NCBI GenBank assembly: GCA_018398765.1
Contig: JAHBMJ010000761.1
Location: 1-40,453, forward strand
Direction: 5' to 3'
From: Chromera velia
Taxonomy: Eukaryota > Sar > Chromeraceae
Length of the DNA: 40,453 bases
Shown here: piece after piece, positions 28,953 to 39,256 of the stretch
Layout of the letters: the number at the start of each line of letters is the position of its first letter
How positions within the stretch are numbered: the first letter of the stretch is position 1
Position numbers and translations under genes: made by a program
Notes under the pieces: model-generated
Database searches by the model: none
Seen by the model: only the letters and a program-made list of their open reading frames with translations
Told to the model about the DNA's origin: nothing

Positions 28953-30880
28953 TTAGTTCTCTGCACTCTCTACATCTTCACGACCTTTGAGCTCCCACGT
29001 GATCAGCTTCTTCAATCTCTCCAACGGAATCCTGTCGCGAATGGCAGGCAGGGAGCCGGTGACACCGGACCTGCTGAAATCGATCTGTTGGACATTTGGG
29101 AAGGAGGACGGTGTGAGAGCGTCAACAAAACCCCTCAGACCCGCCTCTGTGATGTGTGGATTAGACGCAAAAATGAGATGAGTGAGTGAAGGGAGATCGT
29201 TTGTCTGAACGAGGTCTGCAAATGCCAACACATCTTGGTCATCCATCTGACCAACGGACACATGAAGCCGCTTCAGCCTCGGTAACTTTCCCATACCGAG
29301 TGCAGATGCCAAAAAGAACATGCCGCAGGCGGCAGTACAAAAGAATTGAATGCTTTCAAGCTTCGGCAGTCCCTTTTCAGATTCATAGACTGACTCCATC
29401 ATCAGCCGCATATCCTCTCTGGAGGACCAACACATATCCATCCGCAGACTTTCCAACAGACAAAGATCCCCCTGTCTCACCATCTGTCCCAGAGTACTGC
29501 CCAAACTCCCTTCTTCCCCCATGCGCACCCTCCACAGATGGAGCTGTCTGAGAGTACACAGACGTGCTCTCGGCAGCAAGGAAGCAACAAGGGTCCAATC
29601 TTCGATCCGATTCCAGAGATTCAAATGCAGATCTAATGTCTCAAATTTCCCTCTTCCCCCACCTCCCCTCTTTTCCTCTCCATCTGCCATACCTTCTTCA
29701 GCACGCTCCGCGAGCGTCTCTAGAAACGCGACCGCTGCCTCTCCTTCAACATAAGCGTCGAGACGCTCAAAGGGAGGGAAAGCCGTAGAGGCTAACGCAC
29801 GGGCGTTTCTGACAGTCCCGAAACAAGAAACCCATGGCAGGTTCAGTTGTTTTATTGGAGGACGCTTGTCGGAATCTGCCAATGCATTGACGAGTTTGTC
29901 GAAAGAACGACTTACGGTCTGATCACCTGCGTTCCACCCCACATCCGACTGCAACCCGATCGTTCGAGAGAAGTCTACAGAGAGTCTGTACACAGAGGGG
30001 AGAAAGGTCTTGTCAAGGATCTCACCGAAGGTCCCACGTCTCTTGCAACGAAACGCACCCCCCCCAAATCCAGGTTTTTCAGCGAGAGAAAACGACCCGC
30101 CCTGATGGCTCTCATGACCGACAGAGGGAGACCCCTGGTCAAAGCGCGAGTGCCTGCAAACATATGCAAGCAAGAAGGTCAACATTGCATATGTTGAGAG
30201 AAGGTTCAAGGATCGTAGAGGGGATCCAACGTGAAGTGGCAGAAGAAGAAGCTCCGCGAAGAAAAATCTTCTTTTTCTTTTGAATTCTCAACATTCATTT
30301 ATTTTGGAGACATGGAAAGCAAACTGACTGCACAACGACTGTGAGGGATCGGGAGGGTTTCAAACAGAAACCGAACTAAGAGGTCCTTCTATCTATCAAG
30401 TGAGCTTATCAGTTCAGCCTCCCCGTTCACCAGACTGCCACACACAGTACCTACCGTCTCGTCTGATCACTCACGGACGAACCTCTGAGGGTCACGCTCT
30501 CGATCCATAACGGCATCGCCTCAACGAGCCGCTCGGCTTTGGTCGAGTCAATGTTGGCGGCTGCAAGGACAGACAGAGTAGACATATCAATTGATAAATG
30601 AGGAGGCGAGATGCATCACTTGGAGAAAGCGAAACAAGGAGCACGCACCTGTGAATGTCAAATCCTTCACCCGAGGCCCTCTCTGCCCTCCGCGTGCCCA
30701 GACCTGCCCCAAGAATCTTCGAAGCACAATGCCGCTGTCCTGTACGAGAGCCTCTCCTCCAAACATTTGGGTAGAAGCAGAGATGATAGGTGTCTCTCTG
30801 TACACATCTCTCTACCTGAATGCTTCTTGCCCTGTGCATGTACATGCTTATTCATTTCGGATCACTCTCCTCACTTCCCA

Positions 30881-30914
<34 letters not shown>

Positions 30915-30950
30915 AGAGAGAGGGGGGGGGNGGGGGGGGGGGGGGGAGGG

Positions 30951-30981
<31 letters not shown>

Positions 30982-31265
30982 GAGAGAGGCACGCACAGGA
31001 AAACCGCAGAATGAAAGAGACAGACAAGGTGAGAGAAGAAGGGAGGGAGGGAGAGAGAGACCCAGCCAGAGAAAGGCGGGAAGGCAAATGGAAATGGATA
31101 AAACTACAGAACGGTATGCATCTTTACGAACACGAAAGCGGACCAGCAGACCAACATGCAGACACAAACGTCCGCACACACTCGACATACCTATACTCAG
31201 AGTTTCTACTGAGGGAGGCAACGCCTGAAGAATCAGGGCCCCCTTCCGGACTCCCACTTTGCATT
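28953..31265 (-). CDS. Leucine-rich-repeat protein, multi-exon, 5' end unresolved
   Basis: Minus-strand exons, 5' to 3': 31191-31265, about 30649-30800, 30483-30560, 30026-30153 and 28953-29948 (stop). The first is 75 bp and the third 78 bp (about one repeat each), with phase-1 donors; G|CC, G|GC and a phase-0 join to TCGGAT keep the frame. LRR-type segments include LPPSVETLSIG, PRVKDLTFTG, LWIESVTLRG, FLSLKNLDLGGVRF, FETLDLHLNLWN, LRQLHLWRVRM, LESLRMDMCW, LPRLKRLHVSVGQM and LPSLTHLIFASNPHITEAG. The last exon (332 codons with stop) resembles a ribonuclease-inhibitor-like horseshoe. Its C-terminus is polar. LRR proteins usually act as protein-binding scaffolds; no partner can be named. Further 5' exons upstream of 31265 are likely. 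Confidence 0.7.
30884..30990. repeat. CA, GA and poly-G microsatellite with an assembly N
   Basis: A compound run (CA)n, (GA)n, a G tract interrupted by N at 30931, then (GA)n again. It falls in an intron of the LRR gene. The N within the homopolymer makes the length unreliable. Confidence 0.9.
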
Positions 31266-31299
31266 CTGCGTCTATGCATGTTCGAGGCAAGCATGATCG

Positions 31300-31623
31300 A
31301 AAAAAAGACACAGGAGAATTAATGTGTCATTAATATCGATCCCCTGGTCTCATCTTCCAGTAGCCTCTCAATCTTGCATCATCAGCAAACACTCAGATGA
31401 TCTCATAGTTGTGGAGACCGACTGACGTACTAACATGAACTCAGCAGAAAAAGTCATGTCAAGGAAGTTCAATGGGATGAATCGAGCGATCTTTCAAGAG
31501 ACAAAAATGAGTGAAGACCTCCAAAGAGGACGGAATTAAAAGGAAAAGAGACCGAATCCCTTCAGGGATCTGACCAGAGAGGTCCACAGTTTTGAAGAGG
31601 GGAGAAGCTTTTCGTTGCGAACT

Positions 31624-31669
<46 letters not shown>

Positions 31670-32460
31670 GCAAGGGAGAGAGAGAGGCTCCAGCTTCACT
31701 TTCAGAGGGGCAAAGAATTCCAGAACCTCTTCTCCAAAACAAAGAAATGAAAAACGATTCCTGAAAAGGCTGCCTTGTGCCGACATTTGTGCCACCTCGC
31801 CATTCCTGACAAATAAAATTCTCCTTCTTTCACGCGTGGCTCGTTCCTTTTTAATACCTTGGGCGTACTTTCTTTACCATGTACAAGGCCAGCCACGCAG
31901 CTCCGAAGGACGATCTGCAGCAGGACAGAGCCAGGGCAACCTGCAAGACAAGGGGGAGACGGCAAGATATGAAGAACAACGCGCAGAACGAGGAAAACGA
32001 ATGCGGTCTTTCCGACCCAGTCAAACTGACGTCTCCTGCCGGATATGCGTGGTTGATCAGAACGCACAGGGGATCCTTCTCCACCGATGCCATTGTCTTC
32101 TCTTTGAGTCACACAGGAGACGGGATCTTCGTAGACCGAGTTGATGCCTCTAATAATCCTGTACGTTTCGTACAGCTCAAGAGCTCCGCTGCCCGTAGAG
32201 CCACAAACGGCTAGAATGGCAGGAGACTCTGGAGAAATCGTGGACGCTGCAAGACGGTGACAATGTGACATTATTCATATATACTTTTGTGACTGCTAGG
32301 AGTATGCATGTACGAATCATGAATGACAGCTTTGTCCGCGCCTCCCTCTATAATTTACGGCGCGCAATGCGCGCGTACACTCATCCGCGTATTTTCGTAT
32401 ACGTATACATCGATTCGATCATCTCTATATACTTGATCACGTAAATACACCGCAGCAAAA
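31300..32460. other. Region between LRR and phosphatase-fold genes, coding uncertain
   Basis: A CA microsatellite lies at about 31628-31664. Between 31702 and 32271 both strands hold moderately long frames. The minus-strand one is preceded by a good acceptor (CCGTCTTGCAG at about 32247-32257) in the phase used by the LRR exons and could be an upstream LRR-gene exon. The plus-strand one (31879-32214) also looks protein-like (DPVKLTSPAGYAWLIRT). Neither is recognised. The remainder is likely promoter DNA of the divergent genes. Confidence 0.35.
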
Positions 32461-32710
32461 TATGGCCGGCTGGACAAGCGTTCCCGGAATCGAAGCTCTG
32501 CCATTGTATCCCGCAAGAGCCCGCTGGAGACTGTGTGTGAGTGTTCCGTCAGCTTTCAGAAGTCATGCGCACAGGGGGCTCGACCGTCGGTTTATACATT
32601 CACAGCCGTCTCCAGTCTCATTAAATCACAGATCCCTAGGAAAACCTCTGTCTGACTTCATCGCTGCCTTGGAGCTTGAAACACAGAAGCAAAGGGACCT
32701 CAGGCACATC

Positions 32711-33890
32711 ATGACTTCCCCCCGGCTGCGCTCTACCCAGACTCTGCCTCTCCTGTTCGCTTTAGGCTTTGTGGTCTTATCAGGGAACTGCACGAGGCTT
32801 CGCAAAGGCCCCAAGGGACCCAAAGTCGAGGAGGGAGGAGAGGGGAAGAGCCCGCTGCGGATTGTCCAGGTAGCTGGCGGGAAAAAGAAAGGAAAGATGC
32901 GCATGCAAAGAGGTTGATGAGTTTTGAAAATTACACATGCACGCAGGTCGCAAACGCATGCATGCGGCTTGATACATGCACGCAAGGATGCGGTCGTTTG
33001 CCCGCCTACCTGATTCCCAGACAGTCAAATCTTTCTGAATACCCTCGATTGAGGATGCAATCTGCCTGTCTCTCTGTCTAACTGCCCGCTGAATTGTCCG
33101 ATTCGCCGAGCGTCCTACAGACTGATTCTCCATCATTGGCTGAATACACTTGACTCAATGACTCACTGCCGACTGATTCATTGAATGCGTGAATGAGTGG
33201 GTGAATCAGTGGAAGAGTCAGTCACTGCCTGCCTGACAGTTTGATGACGCTCCAGCTGACTGATTGGCTGGCTTTGTTGACACACTGACTGACTGACTTA
33301 TTGCCCAAGTGACTGACTGACTAGCAGTCGAACCTATCATCCGATGATTTTACTTACTGTCCTCTGCCCTTTCTCTCCCCATCTCTGTGAGTTTCTTGGA
33401 TACCCACTTTTTTCTGTTTGCTTGCTGTTCCCCCTGCATCTTTTCTTTTTGTCTCTTTTTCTTTCTGTCTCGACTATATGCATGAATGCTTGCTGCAGTG
33501 GAATGTCCTCGAGCAAGGCCTCGCGTCTGCCGCCATTCCTTTCGTTATGGACAGAGAGACCCAGGAGGCGTTCATGGACCTGGAGAGAGACGGAGAGAAG
33601 AAGGGAGTGCTGGAGCCAGGCACATGGGAGGCTGCCAAGAAAGACTACTTCACTAATTGGCATGATCTCTTTCCAAGGTCAACAGGGAAACTGCATGGCT
33701 GATCGACTTAAGCTTTAGGCATCCACGAACTCTTTTCCCTCAGTCTAGAGGGAATCTGGCATGATGAACGCTTATGGCATGCTATCTGTTTTATAGTGAT
33801 TGACTTGAATCGATGTAGCGTTGTGTGACGTCTCTTGTCCTCAAAGGCAGCAACCGGAGGACGGTAACAGCACGTCCCTGAATCGCCTTG

Positions 33891-33929
<39 letters not shown>

Positions 33930-34523
33930 CTCGCCCCCTCTCTCTATCTCTTTCTGTGAGTGTGCGTTCGTGCATGCGAGTGTGGCTTCTGGGCAGGGTG
34001 GATGGGTAGGTGGGTAGATGGGTGGGTGGGTCGGTTGAGTCTCTCCGCGTGTGCCTCCAGAGATCAGGTGGATCTGACTGAAGGCCCTCCTTAGAGCTGC
34101 CTGGAGAAATTTGTATTTACTTTCGTGTGGTGTCCCACCGTGAGGGACGAAGTGGGATAGCCAACCCTTCGTTACCGGAACGTGCCCGGGGGAATTAAGA
34201 AACAACAGTCCTTTGATGTCCATCTGTGCGCCTGCCTGCCTGCGTCCATGCAGGTACGCATACATGTGCTGGAGACTGAAAAGCGGCCTGCCTCCGAAAC
34301 CCCGCATTCGGTCCTGCGTAGGCATGGGACAGGAGGTTGAGAACCCCCACCTTAAGACTCTGCCTGAGGTTCTATTGGAGCACAAGAGGAAGGGAGTCGC
34401 CATCGGGGAAGCCAGAGAGAAGGTAGATCTAGCTCTCTCCCTCTGCCTCTTTGTGTCCGTCTCTGTCTCTCTCCCTTTCTTTCTCCCTGCATGTCTATCT
34501 ATCTATCCATCTGACCATCTATG

Positions 34524-34580
<57 letters not shown>

Positions 34581-34608
34581 GTCTGTCTGCCTCTCTCTGT
34601 CTCTGTCG

Positions 34609-34643
<35 letters not shown>

Positions 34644-34666
34644 TGTCGCGCTCTCTCTGTCGCTCA

Positions 34667-34722
<56 letters not shown>

Positions 34723-34781
34723 GTGTCTGTGTCTGTGTCTGTGTCTGTTTGTCTGTCACATGCACACACACACGCACACAC

Positions 34782-34812
<31 letters not shown>

Positions 34813-36146
34813 GAGTTTCTTTTTCTGCGCCTTTCGCCCGGCATGTATCCATGTCACATAAAGAGACGCAAGACAGACACCCGGCCGGGTGCTCCGAACA
34901 TGCATGGGCCTTTCTGATTGATCGAATTGATTCCTTTCGTTCGTGCTCCCTCCAGCCAGCCTCATAAGCACACGGCTCTTCTTGTGCACATTCTCTGCAC
35001 AGCTTTGAGAGACAATGTTCTTCCGGACTCGCGTTTCCTGGTGTTCTCACTGCTCTTTGCAACACGTCGCTGCAGATCCTTGAAACACTCCGCACCTCCC
35101 GCCAGAAGGATCGCTATGTTTTCGCCTGGCAGTTCAGAGGTCCGGCCCTTCAAAGGAAGCTCGCCGAGTCAGCAGCCGACCTCATCTTCCTCAACGAGTA
35201 CGACATCGACAGCCTCCCTGTGTGGACAGACGTTGACGGAACAATGAAGGCATTGCCGTTCTATCAGTCCCTCAGAGGTCTGCAAAGAGTCTTCTTCTCC
35301 TCCCCAGACAAAGCAAAAGGGGGGGGCTCTGCGATCTTTTTCAAATCAGCCCGCTTTGAGGTTCTGCCTCTTCCTGTGCTCCAGGCGGAGGAGACGGATG
35401 AATTCCTTCAGGCCCCCCCCCCGGTCGGCTGTCCGGAGTCGGTTCCTGTCTGTGCTGCGAATTTTGACTTCAATGAATCTGCCTATAGGGACAACATCTG
35501 TGCAAGAAAAAATGCCGGGTTTCTTCTGCTACGGGACCGCATGAGCGGAAAGCTGTTGCTGTTGACGGTGACTCATCTGATCACTAACAGTAAGGACAAA
35601 AACGCTCGAAAGAAGCTTGAGGAAATCACTGTGTTAGACTTGTTGATCAGAAGGTTTCGGGATCAGATCACCGTAGAGAGGGGGGAGGAGCCTCTGGTGG
35701 TTGCTGCAGGGGATTTCAACTCGGACCTGTCCCACAACGAGAGGTTGTTTGGAGAACTTAGAGAAGAGACCCCCTCTCTAGGACTAAGTGACCAGGAGGG
35801 TGTGGTGTTGGGACACATCCTGGAGGGCATTGCAACGGGGCATTTCGAACTGGGGGGACAACCCTTTTATGATCCCTTTAGAAATGCCCGCCTTGATTCC
35901 AAAACCCCCTTTCTGTCCTCAATTAGTGGGGCGAGAGGAGTACGCATTGACTTCATCCTCTTGCCCCCTCAACTAAAGATGCAGCCCGATGGGACGGCGT
36001 TGACTGTGAAGAACGCCGAAGAGATCAAAAAGGCAGGGCAGGACATGCCGTTTAAGGTAAAAAAAGGACTTTCCGAGTCCCCCATGAGCAACGCCTGGGT
36101 AGAGCCTTCAGACCATGTCATGATGGAAGTTAATGTTCTGCTGTAG
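32711..36146 (+). CDS. Secreted endonuclease/exonuclease/phosphatase-fold protein, four exons
   Basis: Exons 32711-32869, 33499-33677, 34254-34422 and 35076-36146 join in frame into 525 residues. Junctions are CCAG|GTAGCT, CTGCAG|TGG, CCAAG|GTCAAC, TGCAG|GTAC, GAAG|GTAGAT and CTGCAG|ATC. Residues about 10-27 (TLPLLFALGFVVLSGNC) form a signal peptide when the ATG at 32711 is used; an upstream in-frame ATG at 32462 would bury it. The EEP-superfamily metal-dependent hydrolase core is clear: LRIVQWNVLEQGLA (Asn at 55), DLIFLNEYD (Glu 210), LTVTHL (His 336), VAAGDFNSD (Asp 382, Asn 384), RIDFIL (Asp 461) and a closing SDH (Asp 515, His 516). The layout is closest to CCR4/nocturnin-like members; the substrate (RNA, phospholipid or nucleotide) cannot be told. 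A roughly 145-residue stretch separates the first two motifs. Introns carry microsatellites. Confidence 0.88.
32870..33498 (+). other. Intron 1 of the EEP-fold gene, TGAC-rich
   Basis: It begins GTAGCT and ends TTGCTGCAG. From about 33120 to 33330 it holds a degenerate tandem repeat of TGACTGA-like units, with pure GACTGACTGACT stretches near 33285-33325. Confidence 0.8.
33678..34253 (+). other. Intron 2 of the EEP-fold gene
   Basis: GTCAAC donor and CATGCAG acceptor. Contains a CT microsatellite at about 33893-33925 and a GGTGGGT-rich patch near 34000. Confidence 0.8.
34423..35075 (+). other. Intron 3 of the EEP-fold gene, dense microsatellites
   Basis: GTAGAT donor and GCTGCAG acceptor. 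About 34440-34813 is a succession of CT, CTTT, GTCT, GT and CA runs. These create long artificial open frames of Leu/Ser/Val/Cys or Thr/His on both strands. Confidence 0.8.
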
Positions 36147-36149
36147 GCT

Positions 36150-37050
36150 TGTAGCTGGATTTAACAACGTCTTTCAAATTGACTTCCACCGCAGTGAAGC
36201 TCATTTGCATGCATGCCTAGACACGTACATGCATGTAGCTAGGCATGTATAGTACAAATCAAACTAGAAATTAAACATACACTTCATAAAGATTGATACT
36301 ACCAATTTAGTATGAAAAGTGCTTAAACTAGCTTAAACACCGTAGCCCTTTTACTACCTTTTTTATTATATATATTTTATATGCAGTTAGACAATTTAAT
36401 TTATCAATTAAATTAACCTAGTAAAAAAAAAATCAATCTAATGTTATATATTTCCTGTATATGAACATGGACTACCAGGAGCTAGGTTCCAATGGCTATA
36501 TAGTCATTCATTCTTTCATTTATACTTAAAATTAACTCTAGAATTAACTTAGAATAGAACTTAAATTTATTTTGCTAGAATATGAGACAAAAATTATGTT
36601 ATATATAAAATAGGAGTTTAAAAGGCATATTTATGCGATTCAACGCAGCGATTGATATCAGTTGACTTGATATTGTTTAAATATGCAATGATTTTATCAT
36701 TGGTTGACCAAAGACTGAAATTCTGCCTAGTTGGAGTTGCATCAATTCCTCAGACTGCGTGGACAGATATGCGATATCAACTCAATGCAATTTCGATAAC
36801 GCAATCTAAGACCCGTGAAATGATATTCCAGTTCAAATTGGAATACTATGCCTCTAACGGCGTGCAACATCGCGTTAAACTTTATAATTGAGGCTATCAA
36901 AGTTTAGTTGCTGCAAACAAAATTGATTTAGAATTATCAAAAAAAGAAGAAGAAGAGATTTCGTTTTCTCCTTCAGACAGAAAGCATTCTCTCTTACCAT
37001 TCTCTTACCACTCAAACTGCGGTTTAACTGCCTGAGGCTCCCTGTTGGTT
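36150..37050. other. AT-rich island with a short weak frame
   Basis: AT-rich DNA with palindromic ATGCATGC and CTAGGCATG elements near 36210-36250. A 79-codon plus-strand frame at 36652-36891 (non-ATG start) encodes protein-like sequence ending QFKLEYYASNGVQHRVKLYN. It has no recognised family and may be a gene relic. GAA-type purine repeats lie near 36945. Confidence 0.45.
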
Positions 37051-37072
37051 GGCAGCAACTGCAAAGATGCCC

Positions 37073-38163
37073 CTAAAACCAGATGCTTTGTTGGTTCATC
37101 AGCACAGCCTGCAGTGGAAAGTCAAGAACACAAGCGTATACAACAGTCGAGGCAGGGTGACATGAACGTGCATGCAGTACCGACCAGGGGCGTAGGCAAC
37201 TGACGGCTTTCTTCCCGTAGGAACTCAAAAAGTGAAACAAGTCTCCACGACTCTTAAGCTCATCAAGAAGATCAAATCCAAATAGCTCCAAGTCATTAAC
37301 CGATAAAACTCTCTTCACTATTATTCACTACATCAAACAGTGAGACAACCTCCCAATGTGTCGACACTAGAAACTTTCTGACCATGTAGCTGCATGAGAA
37401 ACACAGGTAAGCGCTCAATAAAGTGATTTAGAGAGACTTAAAGTCACTGACGGCTGACCTACTAAACTTACGTTGCTGTTTGTTTCACCATGATCTCCAA
37501 ACACTTTGCAGCGAGATCTTCATACCCTTCAGTTTCTCTGCACATAACATGGAAGAGAAGATACGTCTGTGTGACAAAAATCATAAACCAGTCTTTAGGG
37601 ATAAGAAAAGCAAGTCAAACAAACCGAATGTTGATAAAGAGAAGCATTTCGTGCCGTAAGACTTCTTCCATCAGTTCAAAACGCTTATAAGATTGTCTTT
37701 CAATGAATATCAGGATGTCAGGAATTTTTCGAAAGTTCTTTTCTTCAATGAGCTCATCGAAATCGTCGAAAACCTCCTTGAAAACCTCAAAGTGGCTCAA
37801 AAACACTCTATCGGGGTCTATTTTTACAATAGTTTTCAAAGTCACAGTCAACGCTAATTTTTTGTAGTCGACTTTTCCAATGGAATGAGTGAAGACCTCG
37901 TGAGAGCCTGGGAAGCTAGTCAGGCGTCTGGCCGTCTGCTGGCCAGGTGAGGCAGTAGTGCTGCGGTCTTTGAAGAGCTTCGATCTGTTCAACCAGACTT
38001 TTAAATAAACTGAACTAAACTGAACAGCTGATTGACTGCAAAATTTAAGGTGGCAGGGATTTAAAATATTTGATCCTGCGATCAAAGCACACAGATTATT
38101 GAGCAACTCAACATTCATGCCCACCTTATTAACTCGTTGCAGCCTATTCTGTCTAGGTCTCAT
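37073..38163 (-). pseudogene. Unidentified helical protein gene, apparent frameshift near its 3' end
   Basis: Minus-strand exons: 37626 to about 37900 (upstream extent up to 38163), 37472-37537 and 37296-37389. Good sites are GTAAGT after 37472 and TGTGCAG before 37537; frames join as CG|A and AC|C. The segments read EVFDDFDELIEEKNFRKIP, FELMEEVLRHEMLLFINIR, then TEGYEDLAAKCLEIMVKQTA and KFLVSTHWEVVSLFDVVNN before a TAA at 37296-37298. Directly beyond, in another frame, is protein-like LSVNDLELFGFDLLDELK to about 37073. That looks like a single-base frameshift or an assembly error in the run near 37305. The upstream frame stops at the edge of a foldback element, so the 5' part may be displaced. 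The family is not recognised. It might still be functional with a shorter C-terminus. Confidence 0.45.
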
Positions 38164-38165
38164 TC

Positions 38166-38632
38166 CAACCTCCCCAACTTAAGTGCCACTTTAAAAAATA
38201 TAATCAAGATGATCTTTATCTGCGGCATCGTTTTTCAAGAGACCGTCCACGCCTGCGGCGTAGATGGTCAAGACACCATTCAGATAAGCTGCGGACAGGC
38301 CGTTTGCCGACTTTCCCTCCATTCTTCGACAGAAGAAACAGGGGACACAATTGAAGCTTATGGACTTTACTTTGGAGAGGAATAAGGACCTTCCTGAACC
38401 TAACTGCCACTTGAAAGTTTAAGCCGCATTTTTGGATAAGCTTGAAAGTCCGCGCCGTAGGTAGACCGCAGGTATGGATCATTTACGGTGTTTTGAAAGC
38501 CAAAGCCGCATATCTGGATGGTGTCTTGACCATTTACGCCGTAGGCGTGGACGGTCTCTTGAAAAACGATGCCGCAGATAAAGATCATCTTGATTATATT
38601 TTTTTAAGTGGCACTTAGGTTCAGGGAGGTTG
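38166..38632. mobile_element. Foldback element, 467 bp, long inverted arms
   Basis: Left arm from CAACCTCCC (38166) through TAAGTGCCACTT, AATATAATCAAGATGATC, TTTATCTGCGGCATCG and AGAGACCGTCCACGCC. The right arm carries the reverse complement from about 38500 to GGGAGGTTG (38632). The arms are about 130 bp and highly similar. An internal partial copy of the terminus (CCTGAACCTAACTGCCACTT near 38394) suggests nested or rearranged structure. No clear target duplication is seen at the flanks. No coding capacity. Its left end abuts the minus-strand gene at 38163. Confidence 0.82.
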
Positions 38633-38639
38633 ATCCTGA

Positions 38640-39250
38640 GGTAAACCGAGGTGAAGAGAAACCATGCATTTACAATAGTGTACTCGAAATCGTGGACTTT
38701 GGAGGCTCAAAGCTGGTTAAACGCTTTCCTTCTTCCGTTATAATTCTCTGCAGGTAAAACATAAGGCTGAGGGACTCTCCAATGGTCCTCCTGAGTAGCT
38801 TTAACGCCTAGGAGCTCATTTTGAGTCAAGAGCTGCAAAATGATTGGCAAACAGCTATATAATACAAGCTCGTACCATAAAAATGAATCTATGCCATGCG
38901 GCTCTCTTGCAGCTGCAGCCTACTGCAGCCAAGTTACGTCGACGGTGACCGACCTTGGAATCAAATAGTGCCACAGGCGTTCGAGGCCGGCAGAGGATCA
39001 GATGTCTTCAAGTAATATACCACCTGGTCACACACAAAAAGAAAATTAATACCCGGTCACGCTTCGCGGGTCTCCGGCATACACCCTTGCCGAGCTATAA
39101 TGGGTCGGTGCAGGGGTTGCCGGGGCCCCGGGACGCGCCATTTTGAATCAAGGCAAGATTGAGATCCATGCATGTATGATCGCCATGCATGCATTCCACG
39201 CCTTAAAGAGACTATAGCTTCATCGCAATAACGTGTGACAACATCCGAGG
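38640..39250. other. Intergenic region, nothing recognised
   Basis: Mixed-composition DNA with no supported frame and no repeat beyond short ATGCATG palindromes near 39170-39200. Confidence 0.5.
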
Positions 39251-39256
39251 GCTGTC

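Noticed and set aside
28953-30209. The full 418-codon minus-strand frame as one exon of the LRR gene
   Set aside because: Residues before 29948 lack LRR character, while another frame over 30026-30153 reads FLSLKNLDLGGVRF and has GT-AG sites joining it to 29948.
34451-34861. Long frames of Leu/Ser/Cys/Val or Thr/His in the EEP-gene intron
   Set aside because: They are translations of microsatellites.
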